Positions 23,795-32,300 of a stretch of DNA of 64,000 nucleotides are shown one piece after another (the first letter of the stretch is position 1; every line of letters begins with the position of its first letter). Made by a program: the position numbers and the translations under genes. Source of the stretch: W-Chloroflexi-9 sp045863195 (GTDB taxonomy: Bacteria > Chloroflexota > Dehalococcoidia > UBA2979); contig BTUI01000001.1 of the NCBI GenBank assembly GCA_045863195.1, forward strand, positions 248,001 to 312,000, given 5' to 3'. The notes under the pieces are model-generated. The model searched no databases, was not told the DNA's origin, and worked only from the letters and a program-made list of their open reading frames with translations.

Positions 23795-24822
23795 GACTGC
23801 TCCCTTCGTCTGCGGGCCTCGCCGAGGGCGGCGAGGAAGGCGTCACGCCCGCTCCGCCGCTGGCCCAGCTCGTTGAAGTCGTGCGCTCCCGTCGGGAGCG
23901 CCACCGGAATCGCTCGCGCACCGAGGGCGGACGCGAGTTGCGCCGAGGCGCGACGGCCGGGGCCATCGGCATCGAGCGCGAGGTAGACGGTGCGGAAGCC
24001 GCGCAGGACGGCGAGGGCGAGCCGCGAGGCATGTGTGCCCACGAGAGCCACGGCCGGTACGTCCCACTCGCAGGCAGTGAGCCAGTCGAACGGCCCTTCC
24101 ACCACGACGACTGCGTGCTGTCCGACGAGCCGCGCCCCGGCGAGGCCGAGCAGCGGCGACGGCGCGCGGAGGTTCAGGTAGCGCGGGCCGCGGTTCTCGA
24201 GCGCACGGCCCGTGAGCCAGGTCGCGCGGCGCCCGGCGTCCAGGTCGGGGACCACGACCCGACCCGTGAACGGCTCGCGATCGCCGTCCAGCAGCCCGAG
24301 TCGCCCCGCTGCGTCGAGACTCAGGCGCGACTGTCGCAACTGTCGGGCGAGACCGCCCGCGGCGTATCCGAGGCGGAGGCGGCGAGCCGTCTCCATAGAG
24401 ATGCCGCGCCGGGCGAGGTAGGGGCGCACGTCCCGGTACTTCAGGAGCGCGCGCTCGTAGTGCGCGACGGTCACCTCGACGACCGCCAGTGACGCGGCAT
24501 CGAGTCGAGCCGCTGGCGCACGTGCCGGGAGCCGGACGACGTTCGCCGGGAGTGCCGGGAGCCCCTGCGAGAGCAGCGCGGCGGTCTCCGGGAACGACGT
24601 GCCGCGGATCCGGGCGACGAAGTCGATCACGTCGCCGCCGGCGTGGCAGCCGTAGCAGAACCACGACGCCGTCTCCGGGTAGACGACGAAACTCGGGTTG
24701 CGGTCACGGTGGAACGGGCAGAGCCCGGCCAGCCGTTTCCCCGACGTCCTGAGTTCGACGCCGGCGGAGGCGACTGTCGCCGCGATCGGGTGTGCGGCGC
24801 GGATCGCCGCGACGTCATGCAT
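23752..24822 (-). CDS. CHC2 zinc-finger/Toprim primase-like protein
   Basis: This short DnaG-like primase has 356 residues from the ATG at 24822. The CHC2 zinc finger is at residues 34-60 (CPFHRDRNPSF, then CYGC; ligands about C35, H38, C56, C59). The middle contains a DnaG-type catalytic core (YLARRGISMETARRLRLGYA) and the Toprim domain appears at VVVVEGPFDWLTACEW (Glu) with LALDADGPGRRASAQL (DxD-like) further on. It lacks a DnaB-binding tail, as in plasmid and phage primases. The start overlaps the preceding gene by 8 bp, and the end overlaps rad52. Confidence 0.9.
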   Translation of the reverse strand: MHDVAAIRAAHPIAATVASAGVELRTSGKRLAGLCPFHRDRNPSFVVYPETASWFCYGCHAGGDVIDFVARIRGTSFPETAALLSQGLPALPANVVRLPARAPAARLDAASLAVVEVTVAHYERALLKYRDVRPYLARRGISMETARRLRLGYAAGGLARQLRQSRLSLDAAGRLGLLDGDREPFTGRVVVPDLDAGRRATWLTGRALENRGPRYLNLRAPSPLLGLAGARLVGQHAVVVVEGPFDWLTACEWDVPAVALVGTHASRLALAVLRGFRTVYLALDADGPGRRASAQLASALGARAIPVALPTGAHDFNELGQRRSGRDAFLAALGEARRRREQSWQQSERTRLNRAA

Positions 24823-25150
24823 CCGGTGCCACCGCTTCGATCTCGCTGATCCGTCGCCAGAAGCACTCCTCCTGCACGGTGAGCGCCGCCTCGGGGCCGA
24901 TCCCCGCGGGCAGGTGCGGTCGCAGGACCTCTCCGGGCGGGTCACCGATCTCCCAGTAGCGGGCGATCAGGTCGCCCTCGCTCTCGGCATCGGCAAGCCA
25001 CGCGAGCAGGGCGTCGACGGCAGGCTGTACGGCAGCCCGCTGCCCATCGGTCCACTCGCTGTAGACGGCATGGCTGCTTTCCCACACGCCGCGCACGGCG
25101 CGCTGGAAACGGTCGTTCTTGGACACGTTCGGTTTCCTTTCAATGAACAC
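24815..25150 (-). CDS. Hypothetical protein upstream of the primase (111 aa)
   Basis: This soluble acidic helical protein starts at a GTG at 25150, preceded by GGAGGTGA at good spacing. A second GTG at 25126 after AAAGGA would shorten it by 8 residues. It has FQRAVRGVWESSHAVYSEW, QPAVDALLAWLADAESEGDL and a C-terminal ECFWRRISEIEAV. I recognise no family. It begins the 25.1-15.5 kb transcription unit, right after a strong stem-loop, and overlaps the primase by 8 bp. Confidence 0.6.
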   Translation of the reverse strand: MFIERKPNVSKNDRFQRAVRGVWESSHAVYSEWTDGQRAAVQPAVDALLAWLADAESEGDLIARYWEIGDPPGEVLRPHLPAGIGPEAALTVQEECFWRRISEIEAVAPDA

Positions 25151-25221
25151 GGTTTGGTCACCTCCCTGGTGCGCCCGCCTGCCAGGCGCACGGCTCCCGT
25201 GTGGACGGGCAGCATGAAATC

Positions 25222-25243
25222 GGGGCCGCCCGAAGGCGGCCCC
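25222..25243 (-). terminator. Stem-loop terminator with UUCG tetraloop
   Basis: Read on the minus strand, GGGGCCGCC-TTCG-GGCGGCCCC forms a 9-bp all-GC stem closed by a UUCG loop, followed by GATTTCATG. It lies 32 bp after the coiled-coil gene. The T-run is weak, so it may attenuate rather than fully stop transcription into the primase operon. Confidence 0.7.
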
Positions 25244-25274
25244 GAAGGAGGTGGATGGCTGCTATGTCAGCGGG

Positions 25275-26270
25275 TCAGGCGAGCGGTCGTGCGCCTCGCA
25301 GCGCCTGCGGTGCGAACCGCCGGCCACGCTCCCAGCGCCGCAGGCCGATCGCCGAGACGACCTCGTACTGGCCGTCAGCGGTCGGCATCAGCACCGCGCC
25401 TCGCCCGAAGCCCGTCCGATAATGGACTGCCGCGAGCAGTCCGATCCGCCTGCAGGCGGTGAGCCAGAGTCCGTAGAGGTGTCGGGCGAGTTCCTCCGGC
25501 AGTCCGTCCAGCTCCAGTGGCTCCAGCAGGTCGAGCGCCGCCACCGGTTCGCGCCGGTGGAGCCGCCGCCCTTCGCGGAGCGCCTGCTCTGCCACCTCGA
25601 CCTTGACGGCCTCGGCGCGCTTCTGTAGCGTTTCGAACGTCTCGACAAGGTCCGGCACACCGCTGATCGAACGTTCCAGGGACGTCAGCAGTCGCCGGGC
25701 CTCTTCGTATGCGCCGCTGTCGAGGTGCTCCCCGGCCAGCGCCAGTTGATTCCGTACCTCCATCTCCTCCTCCTTACTGCGCTCCTCGGCGAGGAGCCTC
25801 CTGATGTCGTCCTGTCCGGCTAAGCGCTCCACCTCCCGGCACAGCGATGCCGCGTGGGCGTCCGCCTGCGTGGCGAGCCGCGCCGAGTGATCCGCAACCG
25901 CTCGGGCCCGGTCGCGTGCGACCGCATCGAACGCGCGACCGGTAAGCGACCGAGCCTCGTCCGCCGCCCGCCGCATCTGTTCGGCGATCCGGCCGACGCG
26001 GTCGGCTTCGCTGGCAATCTCGCGCCATCGATCGAGTCCGCGTGCCGCCTCGTCACGGCGGATGCGGTCCCGCTCGACGAGCGCCTGAAGCTCGTCAAGC
26101 GCCTCACGCGCGGTTGCGGTGAGCGCGGCGATCGTCTCCGGGTCGCTTCGCCGGATGACCGGCACGAGTGCCATCGACTCCGGCACGCGGTCGCAGGCCG
26201 GGAAGCGGTCGCGCACCTGTACCAGGTCGCTCAGGCTGTTCAGCACGATTCCGTGGGTTCCAGTCGTCAT
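25275..26270 (-). CDS. Coiled-coil hypothetical protein
   Basis: This 331-residue soluble protein has an ATG at 26270. After an N-terminal segment (LNSLSDLVQVRDRFPACDRV) it is dominated by charged heptad-like helices from about 45 to 230 (AREALDELQALVERDRIRRDE; AEEMEVRNQLALAGEHLDSG-type), so it is likely an elongated oligomer. The C-terminal 90 residues (YGLWLTACRRIGLLAAVHYR; LMPTADGQYEVVSAIGLRRWERG) look like a separate small domain. No family is recognised. It is the third gene from the start of the cassette and precedes the stem-loop at 25.2 kb. Confidence 0.65.
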   Translation of the reverse strand: MTTGTHGIVLNSLSDLVQVRDRFPACDRVPESMALVPVIRRSDPETIAALTATAREALDELQALVERDRIRRDEAARGLDRWREIASEADRVGRIAEQMRRAADEARSLTGRAFDAVARDRARAVADHSARLATQADAHAASLCREVERLAGQDDIRRLLAEERSKEEEMEVRNQLALAGEHLDSGAYEEARRLLTSLERSISGVPDLVETFETLQKRAEAVKVEVAEQALREGRRLHRREPVAALDLLEPLELDGLPEELARHLYGLWLTACRRIGLLAAVHYRTGFGRGAVLMPTADGQYEVVSAIGLRRWERGRRFAPQALRGARPLA

Positions 26271-26279
26271 GATTCCTCC

Positions 26280-26894
26280 CTATCTCTCTGCGGCGACGGC
26301 ATAGACGCCGTCGCCTGTGGGTGCCCAGTGGTCATCGGGAGGCGGCGCGTCGTCGAACGGCGACACCTCCGGCTCCGCGTGGCGTAGCGGAACAACCGTG
26401 GCCGGACGGCTCTTCCGCGGCGCCGCGCACGGCACGCTGCAGACGAGTGACCCGAGCGCATCACCCGCCACCTCGTGCAGTTGTTGGCGCAGCACCGCCA
26501 CGACCGCCCCGTCGCTCATCGACTCCTCCCCGACCGTCAGGGCGAGGAAGAGCACGTGACGGCGGGCGCCGCCTGGATGTTCGAACACCTGCAGCAACGC
26601 CGCGAGCGACCGGTCGCTGTCGACGACTGTGCGTTGCACGACGATCAGCAGGTGCTGTGGTGGCGTGACCCCGAGCGCGCGGAATTGCGTCCGCGTCGCC
26701 CGGCTCAGCGCCCGCCGCAGCCGACGGGCACGAGCCCGCCGCGCGTCCACCAGCACGACCGGCTTCCACGGCCGCAGCAGGCCGGTGATCGCGCGCGCAC
26801 CAGACCTGGCCTGGCGACCGCACCAGCGTGCCGCCTGTTGGACGCGTTCCCGCCACCGGGCGATGAGGCTCCGCCGTCGCTTTCTTCGTTCCAT
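26280..26894 (-). CDS. Basic N-terminus hypothetical protein
   Basis: This 204-residue protein begins with an extremely basic stretch (MERRKRRRSLIARWRERVQ) that could bind nucleic acid or a membrane surface. A middle region shows beta strands (PVVLVDARRARARRL; LLIVVQRTVVD; VLFLALTVGEESM) and the C-terminus is proline/acid-rich. No motif assigns a function. It starts at an ATG 33 bp after the 41-residue membrane gene and is followed after 9 bp by the coiled-coil gene, so it belongs to the same operon. Confidence 0.6.
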   Translation of the reverse strand: MERRKRRRSLIARWRERVQQAARWCGRQARSGARAITGLLRPWKPVVLVDARRARARRLRRALSRATRTQFRALGVTPPQHLLIVVQRTVVDSDRSLAALLQVFEHPGGARRHVLFLALTVGEESMSDGAVVAVLRQQLHEVAGDALGSLVCSVPCAAPRKSRPATVVPLRHAEPEVSPFDDAPPPDDHWAPTGDGVYAVAAER

Positions 26895-26927
26895 TGAGTA
26901 CCGTTCCTCTCTCCCGCATCCTGCGGG

Positions 26928-27053
26928 CTATACCTCGGCTACCTTCAGCACCACCGCCATCGCTGAGACGACGACGGCTGCGAGCGTGGCCACACGGGCC
27001 GCGCCTGGACCACGACGCCGGGGTATCCGGCGCTGCTCCTCGAACTCCTCCAC
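26928..27053 (-). CDS. 41-residue single-pass membrane protein
   Basis: This tiny gene starts at a GTG at 27053 after AAAGGAGAGAGCA. Its product has an acidic/basic N-terminus (MEEFEEQRRIPRRRG) followed by one hydrophobic helix (VATLAAVVVSAMAVVLKV). The ribosome binding site and position as the first frame of the minus-strand operon support it. Single-pass miniproteins often open plasmid operons, but the role is unknown. Confidence 0.5.
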   Translation of the reverse strand: MEEFEEQRRIPRRRGPGAARVATLAAVVVSAMAVVLKVAEV

Positions 27054-27077
27054 TGCTCTCTCCTTTCGCGGGCACGC

Positions 27078-27110
27078 GAACTCACCCCGGGGGAGTTCAC
27101 CGGGGTGTTC
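27078..27110 (-). promoter_or_regulatory. Candidate operator: GAACTC...GAGTTC palindrome with third half-site
   Basis: A 21-bp near-perfect palindrome GAACTCACCCCGGGGGAGTT(C) at 27078-27098 is followed by a third related half-site (GGGGTGTTC, 27102-27110). It lies 25-57 bp upstream of the first gene of the cassette, where an operator or leader hairpin would act. The RHH or ParB protein of the cassette are candidate ligands, by inference only. Confidence 0.4.
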
Positions 27111-27510
27111 GACGTGTCCTGTGACAGGTGGTCGGGGTGACGACGGTCGTCGGACCCACCCGGATCGGGTTTGGTGTCGGTTGCCGCATGCCACGTGCTT
27201 CCGGAGCACGCAACTGCCACAAACGCGAGTCGCCTGAACGCGTCCCGGTCCTGCTGTCACTCTGTCTTCTCGTTGATGCCGACTTGTCTGTTCTCGTTTG
27301 TCTCTCGTCCTGTACTTCCTCCTCTATCCGGTCACCTGCTGGGTTGTGGGCTTGTTTGACGCATCATCCGGAGAGCTGTGCTCGTTCCCCTAAAGGGTCG
27401 ATCCGTCATCTACATCTAGGGGTTCCCATCCCTGTTGCCGGCGTTTGGCTCATCAAGGCTCGCGATACCGGCGATTCGCATCTCTAACGTCTCCGAGGCT
27501 ACCCACGACC

Positions 27511-27569
27511 GGTCCCCCAGCACTCCCACAGGGGTCTCCGGGCGCTCCCAGCGCTCCCCGATCAGTCCC
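27511..27569 (-). repeat. Phased GGGAGC array (minus orientation)
   Basis: Read on the minus strand, six related hexamers (GGGACT, GGGAGC, GGGAGC, GAGACC, GGGAGT, GGGACC) follow one another with start-to-start distances 11, 9, 11, 11, 11. This is the same phasing as the last six units at 63285-63343, and the terminal GGGACC also matches. Confidence 0.7.
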
Positions 27570-27669
27570 CGATCGACGGAAGGCCGACCACGCCGGATGC
27601 GACGTCGGGCCTGGCCGAATGCGGAGGAACGGACCGCGGCATGAGGAATGCGGAGGTTGAGAGGATCCC

Positions 27670-27697
27670 GGGAGCGGTTGGGGAGCAAACGGGGAGC
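27670..27697 (+). repeat. Phased GGGAGC array (plus orientation)
   Basis: Three GGGAGC hexamers start at 27670, 27681 and 27692, exactly 11 bp apart. The 18-mer GGGAGCAAACGGGGAGCG at 27681-27698 is identical to the first two units at 63274-63291. Confidence 0.75.
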
Positions 27698-28168
27698 GAA
27701 TAGCCTCGGATCTATATGTAGTCACGTGTCCGTGGATCTTCAGCGACGGCAGCGGGTGACGTGTTCGATGTAGGCTTCTCCGCGCTCGTGGTGAACGTCT
27801 GTCGGTTGCTCAGGGGGTTGGATGCCCGCTCGCACATCCGCATGAGCAGTTGCGGTGTCCCTACGCCCGAGCGGTTGTGTGGATTCGCGCTTCGGCTCTC
27901 AAGCGATCCGCGAGCGTGCCTGACGGCCAACCTCTTGTGGCTGCGGCCGAGTGTGCCGTACGAGCTCCCGGCTGACGTTCAGTTCGGGCACGCGGTCATG
28001 CCAGCGCGAAAGCCGCGCGCACACGTTCGAGTGGGTCCGAATGAACTCGCGGCGTTGCGGAACGCTGAGTCTCGTGGGCGATCGCCCGACGGCCGCATGA
28101 GCGGCTGTTCGCGTCGGTTCGGTCAGGCGCGTCCGGTGCCGGGACACTGTCCCGGAAGCGGGCCAGGC

Positions 28169-29200
28169 TCAGTCGTCGCCATCCCTCACTTCGGTTGCGT
28201 CATCAAGGCGCCGCATCAGGAGGCTGGCGAGTGCCAGATACTCCATCGTCCGTTGAGGGTCAGCTTGTTCGATCTGACCGTGCGCCTTCGGGTTACGAAC
28301 GCCCGCCATCACCCCCATGAAGATGAACCGGAACCCCTTGCGTTCGTCATCCCCACTTCGGCCAAGCTCAACAGCGAGATCAATCAAGGGATCTTGTTCC
28401 TTGAAGACATGGGCCATGAGGTCCACGCCGATACGATCGATACCCGTCTGCTCCTGGACGCGGAACTCGAGAGCCTTGAATGCCGCAAAGATCGCAAGCG
28501 CGAAGTGTCCATTGTTGAAGAGGGTGCCGGCAGCATGCACCACGTCTGGGTGGAGTTGTCCGAGCATGGCGCCCCACTCCGCGTCACGCATGCCTGCGAT
28601 GCGAGGCGCGACCATCGGGGGGGCGAAGACATTCAGCCTCTGGACCCTCGCAGCATGGCGCCCCCGGAGTCGCTCACTCGTCGCGAAGTAGGCGTCGACG
28701 GTCGATACTCCGTCGAATTCCCAGATGTCGTCCGACAGCGGCATCTCCCACGTACTGTCGTCCCGCCGTCCTCCGCGCCAGAGGTACGGTTCATCTCGGG
28801 CGATGAGGTGGGCGCGGGACATGCGCGCCGACGAGAGGCCCAACGTGGCCGCGTCGCTACTGGTGAGTGTTCCCTCTGAATCCTCCCGGTAGCGCGAGAC
28901 CGCCAGTTGGACGAGCACAACGAGATCGAGCAGTTCCTGAGCGTCGGATCCAGCGATGGCCCGGATTCCACGAGCCGAGAGCCGCAGCTCGTCCGATACG
29001 GGATCGTGACTCAGGAGGTGCCGGGGGATCGCCTCGACGAGCTGCTTGAGGGCCGCGCGGTCACCAGACTGGAACAGCGCATGCTGGAGACGTCGGAGCA
29101 CGGGCCAGGACGACTCTCGGTGGAAGTGCTCGTAGACCGGCATGAGGTAGGGGAGCGTGTCCGGCGGCAGCTCGGCGATCGGGCCATCTTCACCTAGCAC
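28169..29200 (-). CDS. Ymh-domain (TIGR02391-type) protein
   Basis: This 343-residue protein starts at the GTG at 29200 (GGAG 5 nt upstream); a TTG at 29287 would add 29 residues without a clear site. The N-terminal 200 residues hold helical text (YLMPVYEHFHRESSWPVLRRL and RLSARGIRAIAG) of no known family. The last 130 residues match the TIGR02391/Ymh pattern: HPDVVHAAGTLFNNGHFALAI, AFKALEFRVQ, FRFIFMGVMAGVRNPKAHG, and EYLALASLLMRRLDDA. This helical HEPN-like domain recurs in phage-defence and plasmid islands. The RNPKAHG stretch resembles the RxxxxH motif of HEPN RNases, an inference. It lies 153 bp downstream of the Shango-like helicase on the same strand. Confidence 0.85.
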   Translation of the reverse strand: MLGEDGPIAELPPDTLPYLMPVYEHFHRESSWPVLRRLQHALFQSGDRAALKQLVEAIPRHLLSHDPVSDELRLSARGIRAIAGSDAQELLDLVVLVQLAVSRYREDSEGTLTSSDAATLGLSSARMSRAHLIARDEPYLWRGGRRDDSTWEMPLSDDIWEFDGVSTVDAYFATSERLRGRHAARVQRLNVFAPPMVAPRIAGMRDAEWGAMLGQLHPDVVHAAGTLFNNGHFALAIFAAFKALEFRVQEQTGIDRIGVDLMAHVFKEQDPLIDLAVELGRSGDDERKGFRFIFMGVMAGVRNPKAHGQIEQADPQRTMEYLALASLLMRRLDDATEVRDGDD

Positions 29201-29353
29201 AGTTGCTCCGCTTCCAGCCGCAAGGCGCGATCTTGCCGCACGGAACTGCTGGTGACGACCGATGGCCCGCGTCGCGACGGAGTACAACGCCGATCCTCAC
29301 GCCGTCGTGGCTCCACTCGCCCGACTCCCCCCACCGGTCCTCGAATTTCGTCC

Positions 29354-32300
29354 TCACGAGCTCCCGCCCTGCAACATCTCCAGAAAGTCGACCTCCGAGA
29401 GCATCTCGATGGGATGACCCGCTGCGGCCAGTTCCGCTGCGCGGCGTGTCTTCGCCGAGTGCTCGCCATCGACGAACTTCGAGAAGTCCTGCTCCCCGAA
29501 GACGAGGTAGTCAGTACGGGCCGAGACAGAGCCCACGGCGTACCCGCCCGACTCCGTCACCAATTCGGCCGCCTCACGTCGCGACATCGAATGCAGTGCG
29601 CCCGTAAATGCGATGCGTCGCCCGTAGAGTGGATTCGTAGGGTCCGCGCTCGCCTCCGCGCCGCCCGATCGCGCACCCGTGGATGGTGACATTCGATGTG
29701 GCGAACCCCATGTCCCGGCACGCACGAACCCCGCCTGGAGCTCGAGGCGCTCGGCGAGTCTCTGGAGTTGGTCAACGCCAGCTGCAGTGCAGGCTTTCAG
29801 CGCGATCTCCGCACACGCGGTCGCGTCTGCCACCGGATCATGGTGCTGGCTCAGGTGCACGTCGAGGAAGCGGCTCAGCAGGGGCAGGCTGTACGACGTG
29901 AGCCTCGGCCACAGGCTTCTGGACATGAGCAGCGTGCAGTACGCGTCCACGGTTGGCGGCCGGGCGCCATTGATGTCGAGCGATGCGCGCAACACCGCGA
30001 GGTCAAACGCGGCGTTGTGCGCGACCAGCGGGCGGTCGGCGATCAGCGCACGCGCCTCGTCCCAGACGGCTGGGAACGCCGGCGCTGTCGCTGTGTCCGC
30101 CGGACGGATGCCGTGTACACCGATGTTGAACGGAGCATACTCATTGCCGGGTGGGCGGATGAGCCACCGCCGTGTCGTGACGATCTGGCCGTCTTCGACG
30201 ACCACCAGTCCGAGGGCGCAGGCCGAGTTCCGCTGGCCCGTCGCCGTCTCGAAGTCCACTGCCGCGAACCGCACACCGCGGAGCGGTGGGACGTCTTCCG
30301 CTGCCGGTCGCCTGACTGCGCTGGATGTCGATGCGTGCCCATCGAGGGGCGGGGCAGGGCGCACGGATGTCACGACCTCCGCCGAGTCAGGTACCCGATC
30401 TGCGACTACACCCGCTACCGGCGCACGTTCCGGTACAGAGTCCGCGAGCCGCACGGCGGTCTCCCACGCTCCTGTGGCGTCCAGCTGGCTGGAGGCGTAG
30501 TCCGCTGCGAGCAGCTCGTCGCTCAGGAAGACATGGTGCTTTTCGGTGTGCTTGTTCTCGACGGCGGCCGCGAGTGTCAGCGTATCTGCCGGTCCAGCAT
30601 CCGCGATCGCGCGCATGTGCGCGTACAGTTCGTGCGGTGACGTCTCACGGGCCACGAGAGACATCGCCTCATGGGCTACGGCGAGCCCTCGGGCGCGAAG
30701 CTGAAGCGCGAGCGTATGCATGATGCGGTCGCCCGCCCACGGGAAGACAATCGCATCCCGTCCGTCCCGCACGAATGGGTGCTCGTGCAGTCTGAGGCGT
30801 TGGAAGGCATCGCGCCCTTCTGCGAGCAGATCCCGCGCGGCCGCGTCCAGATAGCGAGGGACTGCGGTGTCGAGATAGACGCGCTTCATCTCGGCGCGAA
30901 CGCGATCGTGGATCAGCGCCCCTGCGCCCCCGAACTGCGGGGGGACGCCACCTGGCGCGGGTTCGAGGTCGACCTCCCGCCGTTCTTCGTTCACCCCGGT
31001 GATCCGCCAGCGCCGTCCCGCGAAGATCAGGAACAAGTCCGGGGCGAGCGGGAACGTGACCGGGAGGGTGCCCAGGGGACGGCCCGCGGTGAGCAGCTTC
31101 CACTCGTCCGGCGCCGTGAAGGCAGCGTAGAAGTCGAAGTGGTTCACGATCCGCTCACCCTTGAGGTCGAGCACGATCAAGTCATCGTGCGTCTGACGGA
31201 CGAGCTCGTGAGTTGCCAGGTCGCGCAGAAGCTGCGCGAACGTCCCCTGATCGACGCTCGAGAACGGTCCCGACACGCAGAGGGCCCGGTATGCGTCCGC
31301 GGCACGGAACCCGCCATGCTGCGCGGTGAGCGACAGCACCTGCTGCACCAGCGTCGACAGATGCAGCGCCGCCGGAGCAGGGGGCTCGACCCAGCGATCG
31401 ATGAGGAGCTGGATCATCGCGATCGCCTGCACGAGGCTCGGGCGCAGCTGGTCCTGCGGCGGCGAACTCGCAGTGGTCTCGGGTTCCTGCAGGTACGCCC
31501 GCAACACCGATGGTGCGCCAGGGCGACGCCCCGAGCGTCCCAGGCGCTGTCGCAGCGACGCCACGGATCCCGGCGGGCCGATCTGGGCGATCGAATCGAC
31601 CGCGCGAATATCGATCCCCAGTTCAAGCGTCGTGGTCGCTATCACCGTCGTCGGACGGGTGCCTTGCAGTCGCTCCTCCGCTTCTTCACGAAGCTCCCGC
31701 GAGAGGCTGCCATGGTGCGGGAAGAACTCGTTCGGACGCCCCTCGCGCTCTGCGAGACGGCGCAACAGGTCGGCGAACCGCTCGACCTCTGTCCGACGGT
31801 TCGCAAAGACGAGGTGCATGCCCCCACGCAGGGTCGCGTAGAGGTGCTGGCCGATGGCGATATCGTCGCCCGTCGATGCATCGTCCGGCCGCGCCTCGTC
31901 CACCGGCCCGCCGTCGGCGCCGGGGCGTAGCGGCGGAGGCGTCAGCCGGTAGCCCCGCACCTGGAGCTGGACTTCTCGACCGAGGGCGCTGGACGTCACG
32001 CGTGCAACGTCCTGGTGGGCGCCGGGGCGGAGGAACTCAGCAGCCAGGTCGAGATCGCCGAGCGTCGCGGACAGCGCGATGCGCGGCAGGCGGCGCTTCG
32101 CGGCGATCTCCACCCGGTGCAGGAGCGACTGGAGCTGCCGTCCACGTTCGGTACCGATGAAGGCATGCAGCTCATCAATCACGACGTAGCGCAGGTCAGC
32201 GGCGATGCGGGGCATCGACGAACCCCTCGTGACGAACAGTGCTTCGAGGGACTCGGGGGTGATCAGCAGGCCGCCGCGCGGCTGATCGATCAGCCGCCGC

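Larger units (their letters stand above)
27111..28168. other. Gene-free stretch with GGGAGC arrays
   Basis: About 1.1 kb has no supported gene. The long plus-strand frame over 27761-28879 is antisense to the Ymh-domain gene for most of its length and lacks a recognisable product. The left part (27250-27420) is less GC-rich. It contains two phased GGGAGC arrays in opposite orientation, a CCCCTA/TAGGGG stem near 27387-27423, and a repeated GAATGCGGAGG. The right end of the plasmid-like cassette should fall here. Confidence 0.45.

Noticed and set aside
27712..28147. Decayed integrase on the minus strand
   Set aside because: Broken frames here were translated by eye; no tyrosine or serine recombinase motif could be recognised.
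27761..28879. 372-codon plus-strand open frame
   Set aside because: Most of it is antisense to the Ymh-domain gene; it has no ribosome binding site or recognisable domain.
30671..31930. 419-codon plus-strand open frame
   Set aside because: It is antisense to the helicase-exonuclease gene, whose motifs are unambiguous.
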